Origin: Saccharina japonica
Taxonomy: Eukaryota > Sar > Phaeophyceae > Laminariales > Laminariaceae
Direction: 5' to 3'
Length of the DNA stretch: 64,000 nucleotides
NCBI GenBank assembly: GCA_008828725.1
Contig: MEHQ01003771.1
Span: 1 to 64,000 of the forward strand
Part shown: positions 34,401 through 46,400 of the stretch, in pieces
Layout of the letters: each line of letters starts with the position of its first letter
Numbering within the stretch: position 1 is the stretch's first letter
Program-made: the position numbers and the translations under genes
The notes under the pieces: model-generated
What the model saw: the letters and a program-made list of their open reading frames with translations, nothing else
What the model was told of the DNA's origin: nothing
Database searches by the model: none

Positions 34401-37400
34401 AGGTCGGCGGTAGATGATGTTTCGCTGCTCCTAGTCTCATTTTCCTGGGCTCGATGCGTGTTCTCTTTCCTCCCTGCTTCCTCTAGTACATGGGTTGAGT
34501 GTCCATACTCCCGATGCTCCTGTTGGTGCTGCTTTGCTGCTGCTGATGACGATGATGGTGGTGCTGCTACTGCCTGTAGATCCCGCCACTCCTCTTTAGA
34601 CCAATTCCCTGACTCGATGTCGGCCCTTTCGCTGTGCCTTTTCTCCTGTGCGATACTTGTAGTCATCCACGGAAGCTCTTCGGCCACCACAACGAAGCCC
34701 ATGGTGCGTAAGACCTAGACACTCCTCGGCTCTCCCTCGGCACCAGGCATCACGGTCGACTTTATACAAGTATGACTGGATAACCAGGTGCGCGAGATCT
34801 CGGCGCAGCCCCTTGCGCACGCAGAGCGATGGGTGGATCGTCGAGGCGCCATGAGGCGGTGGAAAGAGAAATAAGAAATGTATATATTATCCTTACTTCA
34901 ACAACAATATCTAAGTGAGAGCAAGGTGGCCACGGTTCCCTTCAAATATGATTCCCCCGAAATCAGGCAAACACTTAATGTTTCGCAATATTTTCGGGGA
35001 AACATAAACCCCGCCACAATCTCCGTAAATGGATTGCATACACACAACTCAAACATTTGGACTAATACCACAATCACACGCATCATATATATCCACGGCT
35101 ACACCCAATGGCCATGTCCGCCAGACAGCACCCAGCCTTGCCGCAGCCCCGTACACACGTTCGAGGGATCTGAAAGCCCCGTCCCCCACTCCCCTCCCCC
35201 TACTGCTCGCCTCATTCCCGTGGAGACCAGTACACTACCTGGTATGGTGTATCATACGATGAGTCGTATGTACTCCCCCCCTGTATATAATATACGAAGT
35301 ATATACGCTAGGTCGGCGTCGGTTGGCAACGACACTGTAACAAATGCCGCTTTCACTACAGGATGAGCTAGAACGCCAGGGTACTATTTTTTGTTTTTCG
35401 TTTACGGCGGAGCGCAGCTGGTGGTCGAGATAGATCATTTGCGCGGGGTGAAGAACCTTTACTCAGTACAAGTTGAATTACCGCATCACGTAATCATCAT
35501 GGCAAGTCACCCACGAGGTTGCTTCACGAGTATACTACTCCCATTGCTGTCTCTGAAAGTGGCCACACCGGAAATTAAATTGACTTGTCGAAGCTGTCAC
35601 CCATATGCAAGTCCGCCTCACAAGCGGGCCTCAGTAGGATGCAACTCACCCTTCATTCGACTCGCCGAACACCTCACGGCGCTTCGCGCTTGGTGCTAGC
35701 CATGTCTGCCTGTTCGGTGAAAGTCGGACATGCTTCGTCCCTGCATTGTAGGGATGCGAGGGTCTATGGTCATACGACTACGGCCATGCATGAATATCGA
35801 CTACACCCCCCTACCCAACCCTGCCACTGCCTCCCCCCGCGCTTCCTTAATTTTTCTCAAACACACGCCGCAATTTCACTTTATTATATAAAACAGGACG
35901 GAGCTTTCGTTGGGCCATTCGTAATGAGGACGACAACAATGGGTAACAACATCCCAGCCCTGGTGAGCAACATCGGCGAGTCGCACCAGGCCGTTCGCGA
36001 CTACATGCTCGCTACGCTCAGGGAGAGGCTGGGTGCCACGCAACCCTCTCTCACGCACGCGTGCGACACGTTCTACAAGGACCTCAAGGAGAACGGTGAG
36101 GGAGGCAGCTGCTAGTGAAAGAGGCGGAAGAGGGAGGGGGGGCGGCGGGTGCAATATTTTCATGCATAGCGGCAGTCAGTTGATCATTGATCGCGCATCT
36201 CTTTCTAGACGGGGGGACCGGAGGTGTACTTGGAGTGTCATGTATAGCCGTCGTCGTGCCGTCATAGACACTCGCATCCCGGCAAAGCCGTGGCGGAGCA
36301 CGTCCGGTTATCACCGACCACGCTGACCACGCTTGTACCGAGAGGATAGAGCGGTGAAGGTGTTCGGCGGTTGCGTACCGAAGGGTGAGCAGCATCCTAC
36401 TACGAGCTGCCTCCGCGGCGAGTTTCCGCATTTTGTGCGCGGTGGGGGGAGGGGGGTGGACGTTTAGAATGACACCAGCCGGGAGTAATGAAGTGCTTTG
36501 CCTTACAATGACCGATGTATCCACCCTTTGCAGTAGTGTGGGTGGGTGCCCCCTCGGGAGGAAAAATTCTTGCATATCAAGGCACACTACAGTAGTATCG
36601 TCGGTACACAAGGGCGGAACGAGTTACCAACAGGTGGTTCGGATTTCCATTGAAACATACCACCGACCGCAGCCTTGCCTTGCGGGTTCCTCCGCTCTAT
36701 GCTTTGAAATTGTTTGGTTGTCTCTGGGGTCCCTTGCTTTGCTGTTTGCCGACAACTTGCGACAAGGTGAAGGGTATGACTATCACCGGGGAATGCAGTG
36801 CCTGAACGTTGGGGGATGCATAGTGTTCGGGTCCATCGCACGGGTTCTGAATAGTTGTTTTAGTATTATTGTCCATCCCATTCATTGTCATCGCCATTGT
36901 TTGCTCTCTCCCTCTTCAGTAGTAACTCATATTCGAGGACTACGGTACGTGCCTTGCACGTTTATCGCGATAATATGGTTTCAGCACTTTCTTCCATCGT
37001 CGACCCCTCGTCGAGGTGCGCATACCCACCCTATAGTAAGCGCTCTCGACCCTATGGACTCCCGTAATAGCAATAGCATGTGGCACCAGAGTGAACTCCT
37101 CTTGCGGTTCATATTGAGAGGGGCCGACCTATTGTTACAACAGCGGGGCGAACAACCCGCTCACCAGGGTCACGAGCGTACTGCATGTCCGGCATCACCA
37201 CGAGGGAAAACAATCCCCAGAAACGAGCAAAACCTATTAATAGGCTCATTTTGTTTTGGGGGAGGTCAATCTTGAAACGCCTTTGGCTCTATAGTCTTGC
37301 TTGGTGTTCCATCCGGCTAAAATCTGTAGCCATGATGAGAAAATATAACATAGCTGAAGGCGAGACAGATGCGTCAAAATCACGTCATCATCCTGAACCG

Positions 37401-40400
37401 ATTTGGACTCACAAAAAGTCGCCCGGAAAACGAACCGCCCCTTCATCTCCATATTTCGGGCTGTGAATCGCTCTGGGTGGACAAAACAAGGAACCCCGTT
37501 CCCGAGCGCCCTAAAGCAATCAACAACCAAGTTATGGATGTCTGTTGCCTCCGTCCCAGGTTCCTATCGGTGTGGGAGTAATACGCAACCAACAATTGTT
37601 TTTTTTATTTTATTTTGTAACATATGGGCCCTTTTGTCCCAATCGGTGGAAGTTAAAAAGTCTCGAACGTATTCACACTTTGGACAGATATATCGTCTAC
37701 CCCCAACTTCATAGTCTCAACATTTCAAGGCCGATTTTGTTTTTATGATCTACAACAAGTAGCCAAGGCAATATGTGCACAGCTTTGTTTTTGAGGTTCC
37801 TATAATATGTACGTACGACGTACGTACTCACTTGAGGGGGGAGCTTTACACTACTAAAAAGTCAGAAAAAGATTTTTGACGAAAAAAAATATAGTTGCAA
37901 GCGGGTGAATAAAATCCCATGGCTTTTTATAGGTAAGGTTGGAAAAAAAAACAAGAAAAAAGCCTTAAAAAAACGAATACTGGTGATATGGAAATTTCGC
38001 TGGTTTTGCGTAAAGGACCCCCCTCCCGGATCACCAGAAAAAAAACATTTGCCACGTAAGGCAAACACTTTCCACGCTCTTAAAGTAGCAAGCCTGTCAT
38101 GTTTCTAGTGGGGATCCGTGCCTCGTATAGTCTTCCCGATATATCGTAGCCGCACAATCAGGTTGACTGGCGCGTGCTGCGATCGAGGTACGAACACTTT
38201 TCGGCCGAAATGGTTTCTAAATGGTCAGGACCTCCTTTGATCCAAACATCGTCGGACGTTCCTTTCCCGCGTTGCTCTGCCAATAGGTCCGGGAGACAAC
38301 CCTATGCTGTACGACACCTTCCTCCGGATGTCGGCAAACTTCATGCTGGAGTGGGTGCTGGGGACAGGGGAGGAGGGCGGCCAGCCCCTTCCCCCCTTCT
38401 CCGACTTCCTCGCCGTCAACCCTGCGAGCGGCGGCGTGTGAGTAGAGTTCGAAGCGTGTATGCAAAACGGTATAGGGTGGACACCTACTATATGTGAAAA
38501 CCACTCTGAATTGTCAAAAGACACATGCTACCACGGTAGCCTGCATGCAGGTGCACCATGTTTTTCTGAGGGCGGTTAGCCACTTGAGGAGCTCTATACT
38601 TCACACAAAGAGTGATGATAAAGGAGGGAAATAAAAACGCGCCGTAGGCGATGAACAATACCATGGCCTAGGTATACGAAGAACAACATTGCAACACACT
38701 AGACAGAAAGTCCGGCGGTTTTGTGCTATGGAGCCCGATCGTTCCGAAACAAAAGGGCTATCTTTATCGTAGCACGCCTCAAACGCGAAATGCGTATACG
38801 AAATACATGAGCCCGTTTTGCGTGTCACTCGTACTAAATCGTAAAAACAAAAAAAACAGGTTTTGCATTGTGGGGTTATTGTGAATTTTGCTCGTGAGGC
38901 CCTTCCCCATGGAGAGCTCTCTAACTTCACTTTTAAAAAACTTCAAACTACAACAGTAGGGGTCCAAGAGATGCGTGAAAAGGCTACGATGGCACTGCAT
39001 CGATGCTGAATCGAAAGCGCGGCTGTGGGTGACACGTGCTGCGATAGGGGTGGTACGTTTTGGCTAAAAATATCGATTGAATGACGGTGCTTCTTAACCT
39101 TAAAGTCGTGCGAATGTCATTTTTTTTTTTGCGAATGTTCTCTCGCGTATACCTGGGCCATGGGATTGTTCATCGAGTTACACTTTTGTAGTTTTTTAAT
39201 CAAAAACCAGTTTTCGGGCGAGGTAGAGCTCCTTAGCCCTTTTAGGACTGCAGTCCCGTTTTGGGGACAAACCACTCTAATTCTAAGTAATTTGTCCCCA
39301 AAACGGGACTCCAGTCCTATAAGGGTTAAGAGACCAAGCTCAGAAATAAATGGATGCATGTCTACCGTAGCGCGTGTCTGGATGTCGGGACAGCAGTGGG
39401 TACTGCTTGTGTAGGCTCTTCTCATTCGGAGCTCTCAATGTCACCCCGACTAGGTTTTGTGACAAAAAAATAACGCGCGACGCGGCCAAAAAAAACTCAA
39501 AGGCAGAACCATATTCGACAAAAAGTAGCAATATAATGCGTATCGTTGATAAAAGCGATATCGGGTGGGGACTGCTGTAGTTCCTCGGGTAATATATTCT
39601 CGGAGTTCCGTCAGCCAGAGACAGGCTTTCTCCACTCTCGTCGTAGCTCACGTCTGTTTACGTTGTGTGGAAATTACACTGCGTAGTTATGTCTTGTCGA
39701 ATTCCGATATAGTTTCGTGTGCGTAATACGCCATGTGTACGTGCGGTTGTGTTATGCGTTTTGGTCGTGCTGTGTGCCTAATTAACGCATAAACATCTCG
39801 GGTACGACGCATGCTACTGTAGAGGTGCACCACTTTTCAAGGCCTTCCCCGGGGTTGTACGGGATTCGGGATTATCCCGTGGTACCGTGCAAAATGCGAA
39901 ATCCCGTATCGCGAATCCCGTGGTGCCGTTCAAAATGCGAAATCCCCTATCCCGTATCCCGTGTCCCGTGTCCCGTGAAAAATGGGAAACCCCGTATCCC
40001 GTATCCCGTCGTCCGGTGAAATAAAGCGATATCCCGTTCCCGCAGAAACGCGTCCCGCGCAAATACCCAAAAGCCTGTTCCCGCACAAATAAATCCCGCG
40101 AATTATTTTCCCGCATGAACATATCCCATGATAATGTTCAAATCACGCATTTCGCGAATATAACGACGAGGAATTCTGACGGTTTTTCAGGCCCATCCTC
40201 CGCAAACTACTGCGGTATACACGGAACGGCCGAGTCACAGGTTCAGTTATCTCAGATCTCAAGGTCGCAGTGTTTTTGTTTCCATTTTGTTTTATGACAA
40301 CATTCCCAATCCTAGTGTGAGCCCCCCTCGCCCCTCAGTTCAACGCCGCGAAACACCAAATGACTTTGTTTTTTTTTGTGTTTAGAGAGCCGAGAGAGGT

Positions 40401-43400
40401 CCGAGAGCGGAGCAGACGACACACACACACCCAAGGCCCGGACCGACATAGCATGAACACTAACAAGGATTGTCTATGATCTCCCTCGAAATATGAAATA
40501 CAAATAAATAAAAAACGGCTTTCATCGTTTGTTGTTGTTCTTGCTGAATGCATGTGGTGGTCTACGTGTGCGAGCGTTCAACCAAAATATTTTAGCAGTG
40601 CAGTGGAGAACAGCACGGCAACTCGTGTTGTTGGCGCTATACGTTAGTTCAGAATGCGGTTTGTTTTAAAAGACCGACGAGAGTTGAAAAGCAAGAGTAA
40701 AATGATTTTTGTGTGATGCGGATTTGCGCATACCAAAACCGTGTAGTAACCGTGGGCCCCGGACCCGGTACAAACCAACATGTACAATACTACGTGTGTC
40801 ATAAAACAAAAGCCGTTGAGTCTCGCCCTGGCTGCATCTCGCCCGAGGAGTGCCCGGTAGCCGGATGCCGCACAAAAACTCCCGTCGAGTCCCGTCGTGT
40901 CTACATCCCGTCCCGGGGAATACCGCGGTGGGACTGGTGCTACGATAGGGGGGGTACCCCCATTTTCACTACCGGGTTTTGGCCACTCGGACGAGTGGCT
41001 CCCAATCTAACTGAAAATTGGACCTATCATAAACATAGTTTGTTCGCGGTACGTAACAAAACCTCCACCGGCGGTGCATATTGGACAAAAAAAAAACGTT
41101 ATGAGTACAACTCAATAAAGCAGTCACTCGGCCGAGTGGCTCTGTGCAGGTGAAAAATAAGCACCTATACACGACCCCCCTACCGTAGCACCAGTCGTGG
41201 CTCGATCACTTACAAAAACAAATGTTCAGTCCCGTGGTTGCCGAATCTCGTACAACAAATACCGTTGACGTCCCGCGGTAACTTAATCTCGCAAGATTTG
41301 TTCCCGAGGTCAAATCACGGTCCCGGGGAAGGCCCTGCCGTTTTCATTTCTGAGAGTGGTCACTTAAGGAGGCTCTATCCCTCGCTCAAAACCTTTTTTT
41401 GGAGGGAATTGAAAGTGCCACCCGACGAAAACCCCCATGGCCTGACGATGCGATGTGGAAACCTCGCAACACAAGAATCAAAAGGCCGACGTTTTGGGGT
41501 TAAGGAGCCCGATGATTCACAAACAAAATCACCCAAACGCTGCTACCTCTACCGTAGCGCGCGTCGTACACAAGTGTACCTTGTATATTATATACGTTGC
41601 CCTGTACACAAGTGTACCTTGTATATTATATACGTTGTCCTGTACACAAGTGTACCTTGTATATTATATACGTTGCCCTGTACAGAAGTGTACCTTGTAT
41701 ATACACGTTGCCCTGTACACAAGTGTACCTTGTATATATATACGTTGCCCTGTACACAAGTGTGGTAGGTGGTTTTTCGCGTCTGCTGACGATTTTACCT
41801 CGAAACAATCAGAGTTGGTAGGCAAACAGAGACGGACAGGCAGAACGTGGGAGAGCCACGGGGATACACGAGGAGATATTGATTATATTAAGATCATCAT
41901 ATCTTCGACACGAATAGCCAAACTTACCCCCGTGATATTCGCATGGTCGGACAAATCCGAAGTCTTGGAGGTGGACCGAAGAAGACAGACACACACAAAG
42001 ATAAACTATGCAGAATCAAAGGGAGCCCGTGAGCTGCCCGACGTTGGACATAGTGGGCGGTAAGCGGCTACGCGAGCCCGTTTTGGTGCTGACGGTTTCA
42101 TACCAAAGCCACAGGATATACTTCTATTATAAAACATAGCATTACCTGCCCCCATGTTCTGCCTCGTGCATCTTGTAAATGAGCGTTGCCACTCGATGCA
42201 CGCAACTGCTCTGTGTATCCGTTTTCTTGATTCAAGGCGAGTTGGCTTTTAAACCAGCCGAGCTCCTATCTGACAAAGCATACGGCCACCACCCTCCTCT
42301 ACCCCTCTGCCCCCCCCCCCCCCCACCCTCCTCTACCCCTTGATCCGTATTATGGATCCATGAACGAGTCAGATTGCTCAAGCTGACAATTGACACCCCC
42401 ATAGCCAACGCCGCGGCCTACATCGCCCAACTTAAGGGGGGTGTGACCTCGGAGCAGAAGGCCTCCGTCGAGGTCCTGTCGGCTTCCATCCGTGAGTCCA
42501 AGATGTGGCCTACGTACCTGAATATGCTGAAGCAGACCAATGTACGTGCTGACTGCTGTGGCCGTAAACAAATGTTGGCTTTACGGGCGATATTCTATAC
42601 TTGTTTTTCGGAAAACTGTACTGCTTAATAGTAGGGTGTATGGGTGGGTGAAGGCTTGCGCGTTCTACGATATGTAGAGGAGGTTCACCATGTCTTCATT
42701 TGAGGCTCCTCACTTGAGCTCTATACTAACTGTAAGTAAAAACGAATTATGGAGGAAAATGAAGGTGGGACCCGATGGAGAACCCCACGGCCTTAAGTAT
42801 AAAATGAAAGATATTGCCACACAAGAATGAGAGTCCGACGGCGATTTTAGGGTAAAGAAGTCCCGATCCATCAGAAAACGTTCCAGCGAAAAAACAGGTG
42901 CCTCTACGTACGTATCCTATCGTAAGAATCGTCCTTTGATAATGTATTACTTGACTCTAGTGTGAATGCAAAGAATTCCCGCCTGCCAAGCAAAACGAAA
43001 ACCTGAACGCGCGTAGCACACAACACGAACGACGACACCGAAGGTACATGGTCTCTACGTAGGTCCCCAGTTTGAGCAGCGTCGGCAGTCGAAAATGTGT
43101 TTTTGTCGATCAGGCGACACCCTTGTCGATTGGCGCCATTCTGCTCCTGCCATGCTGCCCTGCACACGCCCGTGTCGCGTAGCGGTACTCTACTATACTG
43201 CCATGCCCCGCCCACATATACACACGCGTGTAACACACTGTACCGATCTGCGGGCCAGCAGGTGCCCATCGAGGACCTGGAACGGACGTTCATGTTCAAC
43301 ACCGGTTTCCAGTCTTGCTCGGCGTTCGCCAAGAACATGGAGGCCGCGATCGGCGCCCTAACCCTCTACCCGGACTTCGCGGAGGACCTGCGAAATGAGC

Positions 43401-46400
43401 TCGATGGAAAGGCAAGCATATTATCACGAGTTGTATGCTATTGTTTGATTTTGCTTTATTTGGATGTACGTACCAGGTACATATTTTGTATTTGCCATCC
43501 AATGTGCCGCATGATGCGTGATTTTTGCATGCTTTCCCATGATTTTGCTTGGTTTTGTTTTTAATGTACGAGTATTGACTTGTGGTGGGTTTGTCATCCA
43601 CTAGACGCATGCTACGATAGAGGTGCACCGTTTTGTTTTCTGGGCTCCTCACGTAAGGAGCGTCCTACCTCACCGAAAAAAATGATTCTGGAGGAAAACA
43701 AAAGTGCTGCCGGATGCAAAAATATCATGAACGAACTATACCCCGAAACATTATTCGTCACAAAAAATAAAAGTCCGACGATGTGTGGTTAAGGAGCCCG
43801 ATCGTTCAGACACCGATCCAGCCAAAAAGTGCTACCTCTACCGTAGCACACGTCACTACTGCTGTAATGTGCAACCTTTAACGTTAATCACTCTTGAGCG
43901 TGCCCTCACAGAAGAGAACCAAGGTGAACCAAACAAATAAACAGGAAAGTGTATCCTTGATGTATACCAGTACGTCAGGATATACATACCTGGAACCTGG
44001 TACCGGTACGTATGTACTGACGGGTGTGAGTGGTGTGGTATTACCAGGAATATGCTGTGCATGGTTTGGATACAATCATGTACCGACACGGTGCACGAAT
44101 GCCAAACTTGTTATCAAGCCGAATGCTCTACTACGTAATAGTGTGGTTCGTTTTATGCAAAGCGTGCGCATCGTGTTTTGTGCGTGCGCCCGAAGTCAAC
44201 ATGCAACGTTGGGCCAGGAATATAATATGTACGTACATACATGCATGTAAATATGGCTACACGCACGTGCTATCCACTCACAACAAAATGTCGGGTAGTA
44301 GGGGTGGATGAAATGTATCTATGAATGAACTGTTTATTGAGTTTTTACCTACGAGGCACTTAGTATGGCACGTATATACTTTTTGCTGGAGCAATACCTA
44401 CACCCATTGTATGACCGGTCCTCTAGTTGGAACGTGCACGATTGGTATCGTGGGACAATGATAAGCACTGGTATGTGCTGGGTGAATCAATAAATATTGT
44501 TGGAACCTACCGGTACATGACGTGATTCGCAAGATTCGGGTTGGTTTGCATGGTGTGTAGGGTTTGCATGTGAGTCGCTACGCTTGCCATCATATACGGT
44601 TTAAGATACATATTTTTGATCCTCCCACCCCCTCCTTCCCCCCCTCCGCCCTGCCTTTGTTTGCGTTGTTCACGCGTACTGCCGACTTCAAAAACCCAAA
44701 CCGCCACCACGACTACCTCTTCCAATCACCACCACCACTATTAATACCACCGCGTCTACACGATGACAACCACCACTACGAACGCTACAATACAACATAA
44801 CCACCACGACCACCGTTGGCGTGGGGTAGGACCTAACCATGAGGTCGGTGTCCGACGTGGACCAGTTCCCGCTGCTGGACAGTCTCCACTGGGAGGTTCT
44901 CCGTATGTGCCCTACCCCACCTTTCTTCTTCAAGGTAAGCGCTCCTCTAACCCCCCCCCCCCCTCCGCTCTTATCGTCTCTGGACGTAGCCACACCGGAG
45001 ATTACATTAACTCACTGACGCTGCCATCCACGTGCCAGATAGCCTCCCTGGTTGGTGAAAACCCGGCGTGCTCCGTCCCGGCATTGTAGGGATGCGAGGG
45101 TCTACGGTCATATGACTACGGCCGTACACGACATGAGTACACCCCCCCCCCCCCTCCGCTCTTATCGTCTCTGGACGTAGCCACACCGGAGATTAAATTA
45201 ACTCACTGACGCTGCCATCCACGTGCCAAATAGACTCACAAGCGGTGCTTAATAGGATGCAGCTCATCCTTCATGCGTCTCGTCCAACATCACCCTCACG
45301 GCGCTTCGCACTTGGTGCTAGCAACGTCTGCCTTGTCGGTGAAAACTCGACGTGCTCCGTCCCGGCATTTTAGAGTTGCGGTCTATGGTCTTGTGACTAC
45401 GGTCCTGCATGATATCGAGTACTCCCGCACATCTTCTCTCCATCCTTCTCCTAGTGCTCTCCCTTCTCCTGCTCGTTCCCACCCTTTTTAGCAATGACTG
45501 CCGTCGCCGGCACCCGTGAAGGCTTGCGAACAGGCAGTGCTGTATATATTCATGGGGGTTTGTATTTATGTCTCTGGGCGTACGGGATGGATAGCCGCGC
45601 GCGCGTATTTGAAAAGTGGCGATTAATTTGTGGCATACCTACTGCTGTCGGCGCCCTGTTACATAGCTTCTACTGTAGTTGTGTGTTTAGGTCTGCAAGC
45701 TCGTCTACACTAACTAGTGTCTGTATCTGAAGGAGCGTTGTTAATGCGGTAGTGGACGCCTGTTCGTACGACAGTATCGCTGGACATCGCCGGAGGCCAT
45801 ATGTAGTACCTCGTATATGAAATAACACAAGTGGAATATGACGAAGGCTCTTGTGTTTTCAAACCTCGGTTTTATGCGGCTCAGAGTTACTTGAAGCAAT
45901 CGGTTTCCCTATGTATGAACTATTTGCCTCTGTGCGTTTCGAGTTGGCGGTATGCCCCGGCCTTGCATCTATTTGCGTCACGCTGGAGCCGAACCATGAA
46001 TATTGTCAAGCCCGTTGCTTGAGCGAGGTTCAAAGCTAATCGTGCCGGTGGGTCCCGGACTCGGTAGGAAGTGAAAGATGGGTGTCAACCCTATGCGTAC
46101 GGTAGCCTTGACCGTCTGACTTTTTGTTTTCCCAAACTGGCATGGGTGATTCTAACAAAACATTGGCTTGCAACCGTCGCCGTCAAAATCTGCGTTCGTT
46201 TTGTCCCATACGCAGTCGGCCAAGATGGACCTCGTTATCCCCACTAGCAACGGTGACCGGTACCAGGTGCGCGCCCGGCCATGCCTCGAGAGGGAAGATA
46301 CGGGGTAGAGGGGGGGGGGGGGGGGGTCCCCTGCGGGGCCCGGGCTTTTTCGTTTTTTTTGACCGGGGGGGGGGGGGGGGGGGGGGGTACTCATGCCGTG

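Noticed and set aside
36385..37275. Longest plus-strand open frame (296 codons)
   Set aside because: It lies within intron 2 of copy B, overlaps an S1 fragment, has no recognisable domain and its composition looks like translated intron.
41566..41761. CRISPR-like array
   Set aside because: Units are contiguous without unique spacers, in a eukaryotic intron; it is an ordinary tandem repeat.
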